Shown in pieces: positions 1 through 6,402 of a stretch of DNA of 64,000 nt. The notes under the pieces are model-generated. The model was not told the DNA's origin. It made no database searches and worked only from the letters and a program-made list of their open reading frames with translations. Each line of letters begins with the position of its first letter. The stretch's first letter is position 1. The position numbers and the translations under genes are program-made. This DNA comes from CAZSSH01 sp964609825 (GTDB lineage: Bacteria > Verrucomicrobiota > Lentisphaeria > Victivallales > Victivallaceae): NCBI GenBank assembly GCA_964609825.1, contig CAZSSH010000010.1:62001-126000 (forward strand), read 5' to 3'.

Positions 1-14
1 AGAAAGGCTAACTC

Positions 15-1235
15 ATGAAAAAGATATTGTATCTCGACGGCGCGTCCGGGATTTCCGGCGACATGACCGTGGCGGCGCTGCTCGATCTTGGCGCGAGCCG
101 GGAGAAGCTCGACGCCGTTTTAAACAGCCTGCATCTTGACGGGTTTGATTATGCCGTTACGCGAAAGCAATCTTACGGGATCTCCGGGCTGGACTTTGAT
201 GTCCGGTTGCAGTATGAGGAGCATCATCATGATCTCGATCACCACGATCACCATGACCATGACCACGAGCACCATGACCACGAGCACCGCAATCTTGCCG
301 ATGTTTGCGCCGTGATCGACCGGGGTGAAATGAGTGAATTGTCCCGCGCTTTGGCAAAGAAGATTTTTCAAATTGTCGCCGAGGCTGAAGCCAAGGCGCA
401 CGATTGCCCGGTGGCGGAGGTGCATTTTCACGAGGTCGGCGCGCTTGACTCCATCGCGGACATTGTTTCCGCGGCGGTACTGGCCGATGATCTCGGCATT
501 ACGGATTGTATTGTGACCGGACTTGCCGAGGGCACTGGATCGGTGCGTTGCCAGCACGGCGAATTGCCCGTGCCCGTCCCGGCGGTATTGAACATCGCGC
601 AAAAGTACGGCATTATACTGCGTTCGACTCAGGTCAAGGGCGAAATGGTCACTCCGACCGGGATCGCCATTGCCGCCGCCTTGCGGACAAGCGATGCTTT
701 GCCGTCGCAATATAAGGTCGAAAAAGTCGGCATCGGCTTGGGCAAACGCGATTTCGGCCGCGCGAACCTTTTGCGGGCGATGCTGATTTCCGAAGTCGCC
801 GACCCCGAGCAAATTTATGTACTGGAGACCAATATTGATGACTCGACCGGCGGAATGCTGGGGCTTGCCATGGAGAAACTGATGTCCGCCGGGGCGCGGG
901 ATGTGCATTTCATGCCGTGTTTTATGAAGAAAAACCGTCCGGCGTATCTTTTGCGGGTGATTTCGGACGGGGCGCACCTTGGGGCGATGGAGCGGATTAT
1001 TTTTGAGGCGACCACCAGCATCGGGCTGCGCAAGTTTGCGGTGGAGCGCACGTGTATGGAGCGCGAAATTGTGGAGCTGCAACTTCCCTTTGGCGCGGTC
1101 AAGGCCAAACGCTGCCGTTATGACGGGGTGACGCGCTGTTATCCCGAATACGAAAGCGTAAAAGCGCTGGCCGAAAAGACCGGCATGCCATTTCAAGCAG
1201 TGTTTGAGGCGGCAAAGCAAACCGGAGAAGTGTGA
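15..1235 (+). CDS. larC: Nickel-pincer cofactor biosynthesis protein LarC (nickel insertase)
   Basis: LarC inserts nickel into the pyridinium dithiocarboxylate nucleotide to give the nickel-pincer cofactor of LarA-type racemases. The 406-residue protein opens with the family signature LYLDGASGISGDMT and has the conserved EVHFHEVGALDSIADI and GEMVTPTGIAI blocks. Both halves, separate as LarC1/LarC2 by frameshifting in Lactiplantibacillus, are here in one continuous frame. Residues about 67-92 form a His/Asp-rich run (EEHHHDLDHHDHHDHDHEHH), a likely metal-holding loop. AGAAAGG lies 7 nt before the ATG. larE follows 1 nt after the stop, so the two are probably co-translated. No larB or larA is in the window; they may lie upstream of the left edge. 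Confidence 0.93.
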   Translation: MKKILYLDGASGISGDMTVAALLDLGASREKLDAVLNSLHLDGFDYAVTRKQSYGISGLDFDVRLQYEEHHHDLDHHDHHDHDHEHHDHEHRNLADVCAVIDRGEMSELSRALAKKIFQIVAEAEAKAHDCPVAEVHFHEVGALDSIADIVSAAVLADDLGITDCIVTGLAEGTGSVRCQHGELPVPVPAVLNIAQKYGIILRSTQVKGEMVTPTGIAIAAALRTSDALPSQYKVEKVGIGLGKRDFGRANLLRAMLISEVADPEQIYVLETNIDDSTGGMLGLAMEKLMSAGARDVHFMPCFMKKNRPAYLLRVISDGAHLGAMERIIFEATTSIGLRKFAVERTCMEREIVELQLPFGAVKAKRCRYDGVTRCYPEYESVKALAEKTGMPFQAVFEAAKQTGEV

Positions 1236-1236
1236 A

Positions 1237-2049
1237 ATGCCCGCCATCGATGAACTAAAAGAATTTTTGCGGCCGCGCGCACAAAACGGGATCGCGCTGG
1301 CGTTTTCCGGCGGGGTGGACAGCACCTTGCTGCTTGCGGTGTTAAAAGAGTTGCACGACGAGTCGCCGTTTCCGCTGCTGGCACTCACCATGCGGTCGAT
1401 TTTTCAGAGCGAAAATGAAATCAACGAGGTCAGACAAAGTGCGGCGAAGTACGGGGTGACACTTAAAATCTTTGAGTGCGACCCATTGTCAATCCCGGAG
1501 ATCCAAAACAATCCTCCGGATCGCTGTTACTGGTGCAAACGCCATATTTTTAATGAATTAAGCGCCTATGCCAAAGCCAACGGCATCGCGACGCTGATGG
1601 ACGGCACCAATGCCGACGATCTCAAGCTTTATCGCCCCGGACGCAAGGCGCTTGCCGAGCTTGGCGTCATTTCCCCGCTTGCCGAACTCGGTTTCACCAA
1701 GCCGGAAATCCGCGCTTTGGCAAAATTGCGGGGACTTGCCTGCTCCTCCAAGCCGTCCATGCCCTGTCTGGCGACACGGTTTGAGTATGGTACGCTGCTG
1801 ACTCCGGATCGGATTGAGCAAGTGGCAAAAGGCGAGGACATCCTCCGCCAATACGTTTCGGCGACGGCGGATGTCCGGCTGCGCGTCCATGCGAATATCG
1901 GCCGGATTGAAGTTTCACCGGAGGCTATTCCACTCTTGATCACGTCGCGTTTGGAAGTCGCGGCAAAGCTGCACGGTCTCGGATTTAAATTTGTCACGCT
2001 TGATTTGGAGGGCTTCCGGTCGGGCTGTTTCGATAAAGTAAACGAATGA
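1237..2049 (+). CDS. larE: ATP-dependent sulfur transferase LarE
   Basis: LarE adenylates the carboxylates of the cofactor precursor and transfers sulfur to them. The PP-loop SGGVDST is at residues 24-30. A TTG lies further upstream at 1204, but I chose the ATG at 1237 because GGAG sits 9 nt before it and larC ends at 1235. Three cysteines stand out: CYWC (Cys97, Cys100) and Cys177 in PSMPCLATR. Cys177 is equivalent in place to the sacrificial Cys176 of Lactiplantibacillus LarE. The extra CxxC resembles LarE forms known to bind a [4Fe-4S] cluster and recycle sulfur; cluster binding here is inferred. Length (270 aa) is normal. Confidence 0.93.
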   Translation: MPAIDELKEFLRPRAQNGIALAFSGGVDSTLLLAVLKELHDESPFPLLALTMRSIFQSENEINEVRQSAAKYGVTLKIFECDPLSIPEIQNNPPDRCYWCKRHIFNELSAYAKANGIATLMDGTNADDLKLYRPGRKALAELGVISPLAELGFTKPEIRALAKLRGLACSSKPSMPCLATRFEYGTLLTPDRIEQVAKGEDILRQYVSATADVRLRVHANIGRIEVSPEAIPLLITSRLEVAAKLHGLGFKFVTLDLEGFRSGCFDKVNE

Positions 2050-2132
2050 GATTTTTTAAAATAATACATAAATAATTGCCGCCTTCGCGCCGGTCATCCG
2101 GCTCGTCGGCGCCGAAACACAAGGAGAAAAAA

Positions 2133-3278
2133 ATGGAGAAGAAATCACCGGCAACCAACCCGCAGGTAACGCGCCGTCCCTATAAAAATACCGGGGCAAC
2201 TTTGCCGCTGTTGGGCTTCGGACTGATGCGGTTGCCGCAAAAGGACGAAAAAATCGATTATCCGGCCGCCGAAGCGATGGTGGCGACGGCGATGAATGCC
2301 GGATGCAACTACTTTGACACCGCCTATATGTATCACGGCGGAGAGAGTGAAAAATTCGTCGGACAAATCCTCGCCAAATATCCGCGCGACAGCTATTATC
2401 TCACCAGCAAAATGCCGATGATGATGATGAATACCGAGGCGGACAATGAGCGGATTTTTAACGAGCAGCTGGATCGGACAAAAGCCGGGTACTTTGACTA
2501 TTATTTCCTCCATTGTCTCAATGAGGCGAATTGGCAAAAGGCGCAAGACATCAAAACGCTTGAGTTCGTCAAAAAAATGAAGGCTGAGGGGAAAATTCGC
2601 CACATCGGGTTCTCCTTTCACGACGAGCCGGAAATGTTGAAGCAGATTGCGGAAGCTTTCCCGTGGGAGCTGGCGCAAATCCAGCTCAATTATTTGGACT
2701 GGGACCTCTGCCGCGCCGGAGAGCTGTATGAGGTGCTGGTCAAGCTCGGTATTCCGATTGCGGTGATGGAGCCGTTAAAGGGCGGCACTTTGGTCAACCT
2801 GACGCCGGACGCGAAAAAAGTGTTTGAAAAGGCCAAGTCGGACGTCAGCATCGCCTCGTGGGGGCTGCGCTATGCGGCAAGTCTCCCCGATGTGCAAATC
2901 GTCCTTTCCGGCATGTCCTCTCCAGATCAACTCGCAGACAACCTCAAGACTTTTTCGCCGTTTGAGCCGCTCACCGATGCCGAACAAAAAACCGTTGCCG
3001 AAGCACTTACGGTTTACCGCAAATCCGGAGCGATCCCGTGTACATCGTGTAAATATTGCCTGCCGTGTCCGGTCGGCGTGGATATCCCGCGCAATCTGGC
3101 TTTGCACAATCAGGTAAAAGCGGGAGGTCCGGTCTTTCACGGCAAACTGGTTTATAATGCCATGCCGGAAAATCAGCGCGCCTCCGGCTGCGTCCGTTGC
3201 GGTGTTTGTAAAACGAAGTGTCCGCAGCAAATCGATATCCCGGAATACATGACGGAGATCGCGGCTGAGTTCCAATAA
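2133..3278 (+). CDS. Aldo/keto reductase with C-terminal 4Fe-4S ferredoxin domain
   Basis: The N-terminal ~290 residues are an aldo/keto reductase barrel. The catalytic region YFDTAYMYHGGESE carries Asp and Tyr, followed by SKMP (Lys) and FLHCLNE (His). The C-terminus carries two CxxCxxCxxxCP clusters (CTSCKYCLPCPVG and CVRCGVCKTKCPQ), so electrons probably come from or go to a ferredoxin-type chain as well as NAD(P)H. The ATG at 2133 is preceded by AAGGAG at 6 nt; an in-frame TTG at 2076 has no such support. It lies between larE and a nickel permease, so it may act on a 2-hydroxyacid or sugar handled by a nickel-pincer enzyme, but the substrate cannot be read from the sequence. Confidence 0.88.
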   Translation: MEKKSPATNPQVTRRPYKNTGATLPLLGFGLMRLPQKDEKIDYPAAEAMVATAMNAGCNYFDTAYMYHGGESEKFVGQILAKYPRDSYYLTSKMPMMMMNTEADNERIFNEQLDRTKAGYFDYYFLHCLNEANWQKAQDIKTLEFVKKMKAEGKIRHIGFSFHDEPEMLKQIAEAFPWELAQIQLNYLDWDLCRAGELYEVLVKLGIPIAVMEPLKGGTLVNLTPDAKKVFEKAKSDVSIASWGLRYAASLPDVQIVLSGMSSPDQLADNLKTFSPFEPLTDAEQKTVAEALTVYRKSGAIPCTSCKYCLPCPVGVDIPRNLALHNQVKAGGPVFHGKLVYNAMPENQRASGCVRCGVCKTKCPQQIDIPEYMTEIAAEFQ

Positions 3279-3307
3279 TGGATCGTCGGTTTGACGAAAG
3301 CACAGTT

Positions 3308-3330
3308 GATCGGGCGCAACCGGCCCGATC
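3308..3330 (+). promoter_or_regulatory. Perfect 8-bp hairpin before the nickel permease gene
   Basis: GATCGGGC (3308-3315) pairs perfectly with GCCCGATC (3323-3330) over a 7-nt loop. It ends 5 nt before the GGGGAG ribosome binding site of the permease at 3352. No T-run follows, so it is not a classical terminator. It may set mRNA stability or translation within the lar operon. Function is inferred. Confidence 0.4.
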
Positions 3331-3351
3331 ACTTTGGGGAGAATCACCGTT

Positions 3352-4053
3352 ATGAATCAGGAGACAACACTTGCGGCGCTGCTGGTGACCGCATTGCTGA
3401 CCGGCATGATCCACACCGTCGCCGGACCGGATCACTATCTGCCGTTTATCGCCATTTCCAAAAGCCGCAACTACGGATGGTTTCAAACCATGCTCTGGAC
3501 CGTGCTCTGCGGTGTCGGCCATGTGGGCAGCGCAATTTTGCTTGCGCTGGGATTTTCGCTGTTTGCAAAATTGTTGACCGCTGCGCATTTTGAGTGGCTG
3601 GAGGAGTGGCGCGGAAGCATCGCCGCCTATGCAATGATCGGCATGGGAGCGGCTTTGCTGCTGCACTCGCTCCACAAACGCTGGAAGCACCGTCCGCACG
3701 AGCACCGGCATATTCATTTTGACGGCACGGTCGAGACGCACACTCACGCTCCCGCCGAATTTCACGAAAGCGAGAAACTTTCTTATTGGGTGGTCTTCAT
3801 CATTTTTGTCCTCGGCCCCTGCGAGGCGCTGCTGCCATTGTTAACTGCTTCGGCGGTACTGGGCTCAATCAGCGTGATATTCATCTCGGTGGTCTTCAGT
3901 TTGACCACCGTCGCCACTATGGTTGGCATGGTTGCGGCGGGACGATTCGGGCTGAATATCTTGCGTTTCCCGTGGCTGGAAAAATTTGCGCCCGAATTTG
4001 CGGGCGGGACGGTCATGGCCTGCGGGCTTGCCATTGTTTGTCTCGGGGCTTGA
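3352..4053 (+). CDS. NicO/UreH-like nickel (cobalt) permease
   Basis: An integral membrane protein of 233 residues with about six hydrophobic segments. Near the N-terminus, HTVAGPDHYLPF matches the metal-binding signature of the UreH/NicO/RcnA group (compare the HX4DH motif of NiCoT permeases). A cytoplasmic loop at residues ~105-135 is His-rich (HRPHEHRHIHF and THTHAP). GGGGAG precedes the ATG by 10 nt. Its position straight after larC-larE-AKR suggests it supplies nickel for the pincer cofactor. Cobalt or another substrate cannot be excluded. Confidence 0.8.
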   Translation: MNQETTLAALLVTALLTGMIHTVAGPDHYLPFIAISKSRNYGWFQTMLWTVLCGVGHVGSAILLALGFSLFAKLLTAAHFEWLEEWRGSIAAYAMIGMGAALLLHSLHKRWKHRPHEHRHIHFDGTVETHTHAPAEFHESEKLSYWVVFIIFVLGPCEALLPLLTASAVLGSISVIFISVVFSLTTVATMVGMVAAGRFGLNILRFPWLEKFAPEFAGGTVMACGLAIVCLGA

Positions 4054-4245
4054 AAATAGCGTTGGGAGATATGATCCCCGAGCGTTTCATGCAAGTGAGG
4101 ATCAAAGAATACTAAAAACGTCTTAGTAGATGGCCGGTAGAACATGATTTACGGAAAACAGCGACCAAAAGGTTTGGTGACTTGGTAGTACAAGGCAACA
4201 GACGATACGGACATGTGTGTTTTGATTGAGGTTGCTTGGCGTTCC

Positions 4246-4281
4246 TTTTGGCGGAGCCAAAACGTCTCAACTGAAGTTGAG
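4246..4281 (-). other. Two tandem hairpins downstream of tRNA-Val
   Basis: TTTTGGC-GGA-GCCAAAA (4246-4262) and CTCAACT-GA-AGTTGAG (4266-4281) are perfect 7-bp stems, 8-43 nt beyond the 3' end of the minus-strand tRNA. Neither is followed by a clear U-tract. They may mark the end or processing of the tRNA transcript. Between 4054 and 4245 I see no gene. Confidence 0.35.
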
Positions 4282-4288
4282 TGAGGTA

Positions 4289-4365
4289 TGGTGGGCGATA
4301 AGGGACTTGAACCCGTGACCTCTGCCGTGTGAAAGCAGCGCTCTAGCCAGCTGAGCTAATCGCCC
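4289..4365 (-). tRNA. tRNA-Val (anticodon CAC)
   Basis: Read on the minus strand, the cloverleaf has acceptor GGGCGAT paired with ATCGCCC, D-arm GCTC/GAGC, and anticodon stem CTGCT/GGCAG with loop TTCACAC (anticodon CAC). The T-loop is TTCAAGT. CCA is encoded (4291-4289). The T-stem has one C-U mismatch (positions 50 and 64), which is tolerable. Total length is 77 nt with CCA. Confidence 0.95.
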
Positions 4366-4382
4366 GTTGTTAAACATCATAT

Positions 4383-4410
4383 AATATAGAGGCGTTTTTT
4401 TAAAAATCAA
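4383..4410 (-). promoter_or_regulatory. Promoter of tRNA-Val
   Basis: On the minus strand TTGATT (4410-4405), a 16-nt spacer and TATATT (4388-4383) form a sigma-70-like promoter. The predicted start is about 11 nt before the mature tRNA. It is nearly the same in form as the promoter of the tRNA-Arg gene at 8472. Confidence 0.6.
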
Positions 4411-4454
4411 GCGTTGCGGTCCGGATTTTTTAGTATTATTTTTAAAACGCCGGA

Positions 4455-4482
4455 TTGAATTTTCATAAATCAGGTGTATAGT
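4455..4482 (+). promoter_or_regulatory. Promoter of the parvulin gene
   Basis: TTGAAT (4455-4460), 16 nt and TATAGT (4477-4482) give a plausible sigma-70-type promoter, with a leader of about 43 nt to the ATG at 4532. Confidence 0.5.
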
Positions 4483-4531
4483 GTATCATTGATCGGATTA
4501 TTTCGACAGAAAGATTACAGAGGTATTGTCT

Positions 4532-5620
4532 ATGAAAATCAGTAAGATTGCATTTGCCGCATTGTTTGCCGGCTCCGTGTACGCCGCGGATGAAGTGAAA
4601 CCGGTTGCCCCTGCCGCTCCGGCCGCCCCCGCTGCCCCCGCCGCTCCGGCTGCCCCCGCCGCGGATGATATTTGGGTCTCCGTGCCTGCCGCGGTTGCCG
4701 AAATCAACGGCAAAAATGTCACAAAAGAGGACATCATCAATTTCATGACCTCCCAGATGCCCGACGGCAAAATCCCCCCGATGATCAATGCCGAATTCAT
4801 CAAACAGATGCTCCCCGGCATCGTTAAAAGCTATGTCAACCGTACTTTGATTGAAACCGCCGCCAAAAATGCCGGTTTCGCTCCTTCCGAAAAATTTGTG
4901 GTCGATACTTTCCAGGAGCAGATCAAAAAAGCTTCTCCCGAAGAGTTGGAAGCCTTTAAGCAGCAATTGGCCATGAGCGGTAAAACCCTTGATACTTTTA
5001 TCGCTGAAAAAGCCAAGGATCCCAAAGTTCAGGCCCAGTTTGCGATTCAGGCGTTTCTTGACAAAGAAGTGATCAAAAATATCGAAATCACCGACGCCGA
5101 AGCTAAAGCTTATTACGAAAAAAATGCCGAACAGTTTACCTCTCCCGCCGATCCCGAAGGCTCGATCCGTGCTTCTCACATCCTTTATGCCGCCAAAACC
5201 GAGGCCGAGTTTAAAGACGCCTTGGCCAAAGCCCAAAAAACTTATGCCATTTTGAAAGCCGATCCCTCCAAGTTTGAGCAAATTGCCAAGGACGAAAGCT
5301 CCTGCCCGAGCAAAAATCAGGGCGGTTCTCTTGGCGCTTTCAGTAAAGGTCAGATGGTCAAAGAGTTTGAAGATGCGGCTAACGGGCTGAAAAACCCGGG
5401 CGATATCTCCGAGCCGGTCAAAACCCAGTTCGGCTATCACATTATCCGCAAGGATGCCCCGCAACAGGCCACGGTCGAGAAGTTTGACGCTGTCAAGGGT
5501 GACATTGTCGATGCGCTCAAAATGCAAAAGATCCAAGAAGCTCTTCAGCAGTACATCACCAAGCTCGAAGAAGCCAACAAGGTCAAATACCTGATCGAAA
5601 TTCCCAAAGACAAAGAATAA
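4532..5620 (+). CDS. Exported SurA/PrsA-like peptidyl-prolyl isomerase (parvulin)
   Basis: Folding factor of the periplasm or outer membrane. Residues 1-19 are a signal peptide (MKISKIAFAALFAGSVYAA). An Ala-Pro linker follows, then a SurA-type chaperone segment (AAVAEINGKNVTKEDI, with helices to ~190). The parvulin domain runs from about residue 205 (IRASHILYA, GGSLGAFSKGQMVKEFED, PVKTQFGYHIIR). The ATG at 4532 has AGAGGT 7 nt upstream, which is better than the TTG at 4526. It is a single gene with its own promoter and terminator. The exact orthology (SurA, PrsA or PpiC) cannot be settled by eye. Confidence 0.88.
   Translation: MKISKIAFAALFAGSVYAADEVKPVAPAAPAAPAAPAAPAAPAADDIWVSVPAAVAEINGKNVTKEDIINFMTSQMPDGKIPPMINAEFIKQMLPGIVKSYVNRTLIETAAKNAGFAPSEKFVVDTFQEQIKKASPEELEAFKQQLAMSGKTLDTFIAEKAKDPKVQAQFAIQAFLDKEVIKNIEITDAEAKAYYEKNAEQFTSPADPEGSIRASHILYAAKTEAEFKDALAKAQKTYAILKADPSKFEQIAKDESSCPSKNQGGSLGAFSKGQMVKEFEDAANGLKNPGDISEPVKTQFGYHIIRKDAPQQATVEKFDAVKGDIVDALKMQKIQEALQQYITKLEEANKVKYLIEIPKDKE
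4607..4663 (+). repeat. Ala-Ala-Pro coding repeat in the parvulin
   Basis: Nineteen codons of gcc/gct/gcg and ccc/ccg/cct encode a run of Ala-Pro and Ala-Ala-Pro units directly after the signal peptide. It probably forms an extended tether between the membrane and the chaperone part. Such GC-rich repeats can vary in copy number between strains. Confidence 0.8.
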
Positions 5621-5633
5621 TCAGGAATCGCCG

Positions 5634-5664
5634 AAAAACCGTTCAAACTCTGAACGGTTTTTTT
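5634..5664 (+). terminator. Rho-independent terminator of the parvulin gene
   Basis: AAAAACCGTTCA and TGAACGGTTTTTTT form an 11-bp stem with an AACTC loop and a T-tract, 13 nt after the stop codon. Confidence 0.92.
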
Positions 5665-5674
5665 AGATTCCGTC

Positions 5675-5692
5675 AATTAGTTACAGCTAATT
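5675..5692 (+). promoter_or_regulatory. Candidate operator of the DtxR-like regulator
   Basis: The inverted repeat AATTAG-N6-CTAATT lies 18 nt before the regulator start. The size and place fit autoregulation by a DtxR/MntR-type dimer. A second short palindrome, TTTGCGCAAA, lies at 5695-5704. There is no clear Shine-Dalgarno before the ATG at 5710. Confidence 0.4.
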
Positions 5693-5709
5693 AGTTTGCG
5701 CAAATTTTT

Positions 5710-6393
5710 ATGAAAAATATATCCAGCAGTCAGGAAGATTATTTGGAGGCCATTGCCGAGATCATTGAGCAAAACGGTCATGCCCATACCAAGGATATCG
5801 CCGATAAGCTTAATGTCAAAATGCCCTCGGTTACCAGCGCTTTGCAAGCGTTATCGATGCGCGGTTTGATCAATTATCAGTCGCACAGCCCGGTTGTGCT
5901 GACCTCCTCCGGCGCCGAGGCGGCGGCAGTGATTCGCAACCGGCACAATGCGCTTAAGAAATTCTTTGCCCAAGTGTTGAAGCTTGATGAGCGTGAGGCC
6001 AACGAAACTGCTTGTGAAATCGAGCATGTCGCCCACGAAAAAGTACTTTCCCGCATCGTGTTGCTGGCCGAAGCCATTGCCCAGCGCCCCGATTGCGCCG
6101 AGTTGCGTGAGTATCTCGACAAAACCATGCCCAATCTCAATGTTGACGACAGCGAGGCCGAAATAATTTCGCTGGCCGAGTTGCCGCTTGGTCAAAGCGC
6201 GGTAGTGGTCAAAGTCGCCGAAAATCTGCGCGGCATTCGCAAATTTGCCGACCTTGGTCTCGTCCCCGGGACATTGGTCGTCAAAGAGGGCAAGGCACCT
6301 TTGGGTAATTTGTTGCGCATTAAGGTAATGGGGTGCAGTCTCTCTTTGCGCTCCGATGACGCCGGGCACATTTGGGTCAGATTGACGGAGTAA
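5710..6393 (+). CDS. DtxR/MntR-family metalloregulator with C-terminal FeoA domain
   Basis: A metal-dependent repressor of 227 residues. Residues 5-65 are the winged helix (SSQEDYLEAI, VKMPSVTSALQALSMRGLI). The dimerisation/metal-binding helices follow (NALKKFFAQVLKLDEREANETACEIEHVAHEKV). Residues ~150-227 form a FeoA/SH3-like domain (LAELPLGQSAVVVKV, ADLGLVPGTLVV, LLRIKVMGCSLSLR). No separate feoA gene is present, so this domain may also serve FeoB. feoB starts 9 nt downstream, so the pair is an iron-uptake operon. Fe(II) rather than Mn(II) as effector is inferred from feoB. Confidence 0.87.
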   Translation: MKNISSSQEDYLEAIAEIIEQNGHAHTKDIADKLNVKMPSVTSALQALSMRGLINYQSHSPVVLTSSGAEAAAVIRNRHNALKKFFAQVLKLDEREANETACEIEHVAHEKVLSRIVLLAEAIAQRPDCAELREYLDKTMPNLNVDDSEAEIISLAELPLGQSAVVVKVAENLRGIRKFADLGLVPGTLVVKEGKAPLGNLLRIKVMGCSLSLRSDDAGHIWVRLTE

Positions 6394-6402
6394 CGGAGCC
6401 TT

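Noticed and set aside
120..1391. 423-codon open frame on the minus strand opposite larC/larE
   Set aside because: It overlaps two clear genes completely, has low-complexity His/Arg-rich content created by the complement of LarC codons, and no recognisable domain.
3786..4115. Possible frameshifted continuation of the nickel permease (ends MIPERFMQVRIKEY)
   Set aside because: The permease ends at a natural place for its family; the other frame is mostly a shadow of it.
4463..5536. 357-codon open frame opposite the parvulin gene
   Set aside because: Gly/Phe/Asp-rich shadow of the parvulin's codon usage; the sense strand has signal peptide, family domains, promoter and terminator.
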